Source: Zoogloea sp041908905
GTDB lineage: Bacteria > Pseudomonadota > Gammaproteobacteria > Burkholderiales > Rhodocyclaceae
Direction of reading: 5' to 3'
Length of the DNA: 64,000 nucleotides
Assembly (NCBI RefSeq): GCF_041908905.1
Contig: NZ_JAYREK010000001.1
Coordinates: 186,001-250,000, forward strand
The notes beneath the pieces were generated by a model. It worked only from the letters and a program-made list of their open reading frames with translations, ran no database searches and had not been told where the DNA came from. How positions within the stretch are numbered: the stretch's first letter is position 1; every line of letters starts with the position of its first letter. Below are positions 60,878-64,000 of this stretch, piece by piece. Position numbers and translations under genes: made by a program.

Positions 60878-61894
60878 ATGACCCATCGGATACTCCTGAA
60901 GGCGACGCGCGTCGCCATGTCTTCTGCATTGTTCGGACTTGTAGGCCAAGTGTGGGCCGACGCCAACGAACCTAATTCGTATGCCGTCGCACGCATCCTG
61001 GCTTCTAACGACAAGGCACAAATCGAATCGCTGCTCAAGTCTGAAGCCGTGATTCACCCCGCCGATGAACAAGGCTGGATGCTGAGGTCCATTGATGGCA
61101 GGATTGGAGCGCTCTCCGCCGATATTCTGCGTTCCTGGATGTCCAGCGACGCCTTTCGCGCGTTGCCCCCTAGCCGCCGTGACGGACTGATTCTGCAACT
61201 AGCCTTTCCCAGCAATGCAGTGGTTGCTCGGATTGAAAAAGGCGCTCCTGACGACGATTTTTATGCGCTCGTGCGAAAGGATGTGGCAGAACGTGCCGCC
61301 CTGGCAAAACTGGTGCTCAACAGCGATGCGGCTTACGCCAAAAAGATCGGGCCGCGACTACTCTTGGCGGCTGCGGGACAAGCCAACGTTCCGATGATCG
61401 ATATGCTGCTTGCGGCAGGAATCAAGCCGGTCGAGAACGCCATCGGTTTGGCACTGATGTCTCGTGCGGCGCAGAAGGATCAATACCGTACCGCCTTGGC
61501 CTCAGCGGACGACCAGTGGGACGTTATCAAAAAGCTGCTCGCCGCGAAGGCTAACGTAAACGCGACGACCCGAGGCGTTTCAACGCTGTATCTGGCAATG
61601 ACAAGCGTATTCACAACACAGTCCTGTGAAATCGACACCCGGCAGCCGCTGCCGTTGGATTCCGGCGGCGGGTTGGGTGGTACGCCCCGCAGTCGGTCAG
61701 AACGATGTGCCGTGGGTTCCGAGCATTTCGGTGAAAAGAAGATGGCGCTGGACATCCTTGAGCGGTTGCTCAAGCAAGGAGCGACCCTTCAAGACGACTT
61801 TCCGTCGTATGTTGGTCGGCCGGCGGACTGGGCCAAAGCAAACGGATTGGAAGAGGCCATTCCATTGCTGCAGAAGTACAAGATCCCCTTGTAA
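60878..61894 (+). CDS. Exported ankyrin-repeat-like protein
   Basis: 338 residues. A signal peptide (to VWADA) is followed by helical ankyrin-like units (VPMIDMLLAAGIKPVENAIGLALMS, WDVIKKLLAAKANVNATTRGV, LERLLKQGATLQDDFPSY). GC is clearly lower than in the rest of the window, suggesting transfer. No ribosome site stands out before ATG 60878. Function unknown; an immunity or scaffold role is only a guess. Confidence 0.66.
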   Translation: MTHRILLKATRVAMSSALFGLVGQVWADANEPNSYAVARILASNDKAQIESLLKSEAVIHPADEQGWMLRSIDGRIGALSADILRSWMSSDAFRALPPSRRDGLILQLAFPSNAVVARIEKGAPDDDFYALVRKDVAERAALAKLVLNSDAAYAKKIGPRLLLAAAGQANVPMIDMLLAAGIKPVENAIGLALMSRAAQKDQYRTALASADDQWDVIKKLLAAKANVNATTRGVSTLYLAMTSVFTTQSCEIDTRQPLPLDSGGGLGGTPRSRSERCAVGSEHFGEKKMALDILERLLKQGATLQDDFPSYVGRPADWAKANGLEEAIPLLQKYKIPL

Positions 61895-62042
61895 TGGAAA
61901 GAAACCCGTTTGCGTGCCGACGTTTTCAGTTTGAACATGACTTCCAGCCAGACGCCTTTGCCGGTTACCGAAGACGGCTTTCCGATACTCGATGTGCTCC
62001 ACCTGCAAGCGTGTCCGGAATTTTGTGTAAACGGGGTTTGGG

Positions 62043-62321
62043 TTAAAGCGTGTTCATCCGGTCTTCGAACTGCATGCTAAAGCGAGTCAGCGCGGCCTTC
62101 CAATCCCGGATGGGCATCGTCCATTTCCGGCTGATGTTGCGCAGCGCCAGGTAGAACAGTTTGAGCAGCGCGTCATCGCTCGGAAACGAGCCTCGGTTCT
62201 TGGTGATCTTGCGCAGGCTCATGTTCACCGACTCGATCGCGTTAGTCGTGTAAATAACCTTGCGGATCTCCGGCGGGTAGTCGAAGAACGGGATGATTCT
62301 CGGCCAGTTACGGCGCCAGGA
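62043..62321 (-). mobile_element. IS256-family (Mutator) transposase C-terminal remnant
   Basis: About 92 codons: FFDYPPEIRKVIYTTNAIES and VNMSLRKITKNRGSFPSDD, typical of the C-terminus of IS256-type transposases. The right end of the element, GTCCGGAATTTTGTGTAAAC at about 62013-62032, is still present downstream of the stop. The 5' part is missing. Confidence 0.83.
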
Positions 62322-62346
62322 CTAGCTTGATGAATCTAGGCTACGC

Positions 62347-62469
62347 TCTACCCCCCTCCGACCAGATATCGACCAGACAACAAAAAGGCCAACCTCTCGA
62401 GGTTGGCCTTTTTGCTTGCAGATCAACAACCTGCCGGAATTCGATGTGGAGCGGGCGATGGGAATCGAA
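62347..62469. repeat. 122-bp direct repeat with tRNA-Gly 3' end, copy 2
   Basis: Counterpart of 59281-59402; here it is attached to the complete tRNA gene. The two copies enclose about 2.9 kb of low-GC, IS-rich DNA. Confidence 0.85.
62382..62413 (-). terminator. Terminator of tRNA-Gly
   Basis: A 13-bp stem (AAAAAGGCCAACC and GGTTGGCCTTTTT, loop TCTCGA) 34 bp below the tRNA 3' end on the minus strand, with A and T tracts. Confidence 0.88.
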
Positions 62470-62520
62470 CCCACGGCATCAGCTTGGGAAGCTGAGGTAT
62501 TACCATTATACGACGCCCGC
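62447..62520 (-). tRNA. tRNA-Gly (anticodon CCC)
   Basis: The minus strand folds into a complete cloverleaf. Acceptor GCGGGCG pairs with CGCCCGC, the discriminator is U and CCA is encoded. The anticodon stem TCAGC/GCTGA has loop TTCCCAA, so the anticodon is CCC. The T loop is GGTTCGATTCC. Its 3' half is duplicated at 59281-59402. Confidence 0.95.
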
Positions 62521-62612
62521 TCTGGAAGGCCGGATTGTACGCACAGCGGGGGCGGAGGGCAACCGGGAGGCGTGGTAAACTCGACGCCCACGTGTTTTTT
62601 GCTGGCGATGCC

Positions 62613-62855
62613 ATGTCTTCTGCTGCGTCCACTTCCGTGTCCATGTCCGCGTCCCTTTCGCTCACGATCAACGGCGAGGCTCGCGCCCTCGCGGCGCCGG
62701 CAACGGTGGCCTCGCTGCTCGAATCGATGGGCCTGGCGGGCAAGCGGGTGGCTGTCGAGCGCAACGGCGACATCGTGCCCCGCGGGCTGCACGCCACCAC
62801 GGCACTGGCCGACGGCGACCGGCTGGAGATCGTGGTCGCGGTGGGCGGCGGCTGA
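62613..62855 (+). CDS. thiS: Sulfur carrier protein ThiS
   Basis: 80 residues as annotated, of which the conserved ubiquitin-like part begins at SLSLTINGEARAL. The C-terminus VVAVGGG ends in the Gly-Gly used for thiocarboxylation. The N-terminal Ser/Ala stretch is longer than usual; a start at one of the following Met codons (MSMSASLSL) is possible. Next gene is thiG. Confidence 0.88.
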   Translation: MSSAASTSVSMSASLSLTINGEARALAAPATVASLLESMGLAGKRVAVERNGDIVPRGLHATTALADGDRLEIVVAVGGG

Positions 62856-62903
62856 GGCCGGCGCCACGTTCCCGATCAACCCCTCATTTTTACAGGCGCT
62901 TCG

Positions 62904-63689
62904 ATGGACGATTTGCTGACGATTGCAGGCAAGAGCTATTCCTCCCGGCTGCTGGTGGGCACGGGCAAGTACAAGGATTTCGCCGAGACCCGGGCGGCCA
63001 TCGACGCGAGCGGCGCCCAGATCGTGACGGTGGCGATCCGCCGCACCAACATCGGCCAGGACCCGAACGCGCCCAGCCTGCTCGACGCGCTGCCGCCGTC
63101 CCAATTCACCTACCTGCCCAACACCGCCGGCTGCTACACCGCCGACGACGCGGTGCGCACCCTGCGCCTGGCCCGCGAGCTGCTCGACGACCACAAGCTG
63201 GTGAAGCTCGAGGTGCTGGGCGACCCGCACACCCTCTTCCCCAACATGCCCGAGACGCTGAAGGCGGCCGAGGTGCTGGTGAAGGAGGGCTTCGAGGTGA
63301 TGGTGTACTGCGCCGACGACCCGATCCAGGCCAAGATGCTCGAAGACATCGGCTGCGTGGCGGTGATGCCGCTGGCCTCGCTGATCGGCTCGGGGATGGG
63401 CATCCTCAACCCCTGGAACGTGCAGCTGGTGCGCGACGCGGTGAAGGTGCCGGTGCTGGTGGATGCCGGCGTGGGCACCGCGTCCGACGCCGCCATCGCC
63501 ATGGAGCTGGGCTGCGACGGGGTGCTGATGAACACCGCCATCGCCCTGGCCAAGGATCCGGTCAGGATGGCCGGCGCCATGAAGAAGGGCGTCGAGGCCG
63601 GCCGCGAGGCCTGGCTGGCCGGGCGGATGCCCAAGAAGTTCTACACCGCCAGCCCCAGCTCGCCAACCACCGGGCTGATCGGCAGCTGA
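62904..63689 (+). CDS. thiG: Thiazole synthase ThiG
   Basis: 261 residues, a TIM barrel with LLVGTGKYKDF near the N-terminus, the catalytic Lys in VKLEVLGD, and VLVDAGVGTASDAAIAMELG at the phosphate site. It joins deoxyxylulose phosphate, dehydroglycine and ThiS thiocarboxylate to make thiazole phosphate. It lies 48 bp after thiS, and a terminator follows. Confidence 0.95.
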   Translation: MDDLLTIAGKSYSSRLLVGTGKYKDFAETRAAIDASGAQIVTVAIRRTNIGQDPNAPSLLDALPPSQFTYLPNTAGCYTADDAVRTLRLARELLDDHKLVKLEVLGDPHTLFPNMPETLKAAEVLVKEGFEVMVYCADDPIQAKMLEDIGCVAVMPLASLIGSGMGILNPWNVQLVRDAVKVPVLVDAGVGTASDAAIAMELGCDGVLMNTAIALAKDPVRMAGAMKKGVEAGREAWLAGRMPKKFYTASPSSPTTGLIGS

Positions 63690-63735
63690 GCGCGGCCGGG
63701 GCGGCCTCGGGCCTGCCCCTTCACCCCCATTCTCC

Positions 63736-63764
63736 ACGGCGCGCCATGCGCCGTGCTTGTTTTA
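63736..63764 (+). terminator. Intrinsic terminator after thiG
   Basis: A 7-bp stem ACGGCGC with GCGCCGT, loop GCCAT, then GCTTGTTTTA. It lies between thiG and the next gene. Confidence 0.7.
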
Positions 63765-63774
63765 CGGACTTGCC

Positions 63775-64000
63775 ATGACTGACCAACAACAGCCCGCCGC
63801 CACCCCGGAGCAGCCCCCCCAGGAGCAGGCCACCTCCGGCCGCCTCACCTCCCAGTCGATCCGCAGCTTCGTGCTGCGCCAGGGCCGCATGTCGGAGGCG
63901 CAGCACCGTTTTCTGGACGAGATGATGCCCAAGGTCGGCGTGGCCTACCGCCCCGAGCCGGTGGATCTGAACGAGGTGTTCGGCCGCCGGGCGCCACACA
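63775..64000 (+). CDS. trmB: tRNA (guanine-N7)-methyltransferase TrmB, N-terminal part
   Basis: The first 75 codons are visible. A Gln/Pro-rich leader is followed by RLTSQSIRSFVLRQGRMSEAQ, the characteristic N-terminal region of TrmB, which methylates G46 of tRNA. The catalytic domain lies beyond the window end. The position after thiG is common in betaproteobacteria. Confidence 0.84.
   Translation, partial: MTDQQQPAATPEQPPQEQATSGRLTSQSIRSFVLRQGRMSEAQHRFLDEMMPKVGVAYRPEPVDLNEVFGRRAPH

Overview
The window is 64 kb of high-GC DNA (about 70 percent by eye) from what looks like a betaproteobacterium of the Rhodocyclales/Zoogloeaceae type. The inference rests on several things together: phasin and PHA depolymerases, PEP-CTERM proteins with a sigma-54 promoter, a norEFQ cluster, an SAH riboswitch before metH, many PAS/hybrid histidine kinases, and the overall codon bias. 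The genus is not settled by the sequence.

Layout. 1-4.0 kb holds the end of a [NiFe] hydrogenase small subunit gene, a frameshifted large subunit gene, a maturation protease and a soluble PAS histidine kinase, in one overlapping cluster that suggests H2 sensing. 4.1-14.9 kb carries selO, a hybrid kinase, an AhpD-like protein, a three-gene membrane/polyferredoxin operon, an ADP-ribosylglycohydrolase, a PHA depolymerase-like esterase and a phasin with PhaR-like palindromes. 14.9-22.7 kb is the most unusual functional block. A leftward operon (DUF350, zinc-ribbon membrane protein, SPFH-SHOCT protein, double DUF4178 protein, a 55-residue Gly/Ser-rich membrane peptide and SpeD) lies back to back with a membrane-embedded spermidine-synthase-like protein and a Tat/lipoprotein FAD oxidoreductase. 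Together they look like a membrane-associated polyamine or aminopropyl-modification system of unknown output.

23-36.7 kb: a BarA-like kinase, the ABC-F protein YbiT, a PilZ protein, a PEP-CTERM protein behind an AT-rich sigma-54/FNR-type promoter, YebC, a secreted PHB depolymerase, a HerA-like ATPase, a SMUG-type glycosylase and an AmpG-like permease. 36.9-41.7 kb: a Fur-box-led operon of a di-heme peroxidase, porin, FMN-binding flavoprotein, ApbE and a membrane protein, which reads as an extracytosolic flavin electron-transfer unit linked to iron. 43.8-45.6 kb: norE-norF-norQ behind an FNR/Dnr-type box, without norCB. 46.4-47.8 kb: a PA2779/PA2778-like pair. 48.9-52.8 kb: metH with an SAH riboswitch whose 3' strand overlaps a terminator.

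57.3-62.5 kb is a degraded accessory region. It holds fragments of IS3, IS110, IS4 and IS256 type elements, a duplicated 197-bp block, a DUF1778/GNAT toxin-antitoxin pair whose toxin is broken by a 7-bp tandem duplication, an ankyrin-like exported protein, and a 122-bp direct repeat that includes the 3' end of tRNA-Gly(CCC). The core genome resumes with thiS, thiG and trmB.

Three intergenic arrays (22.75, 34.42 and 48.56 kb) share a strict 21-bp period but have unrelated unit sequences. They are not explained by any gene and are the best candidates for something undescribed.
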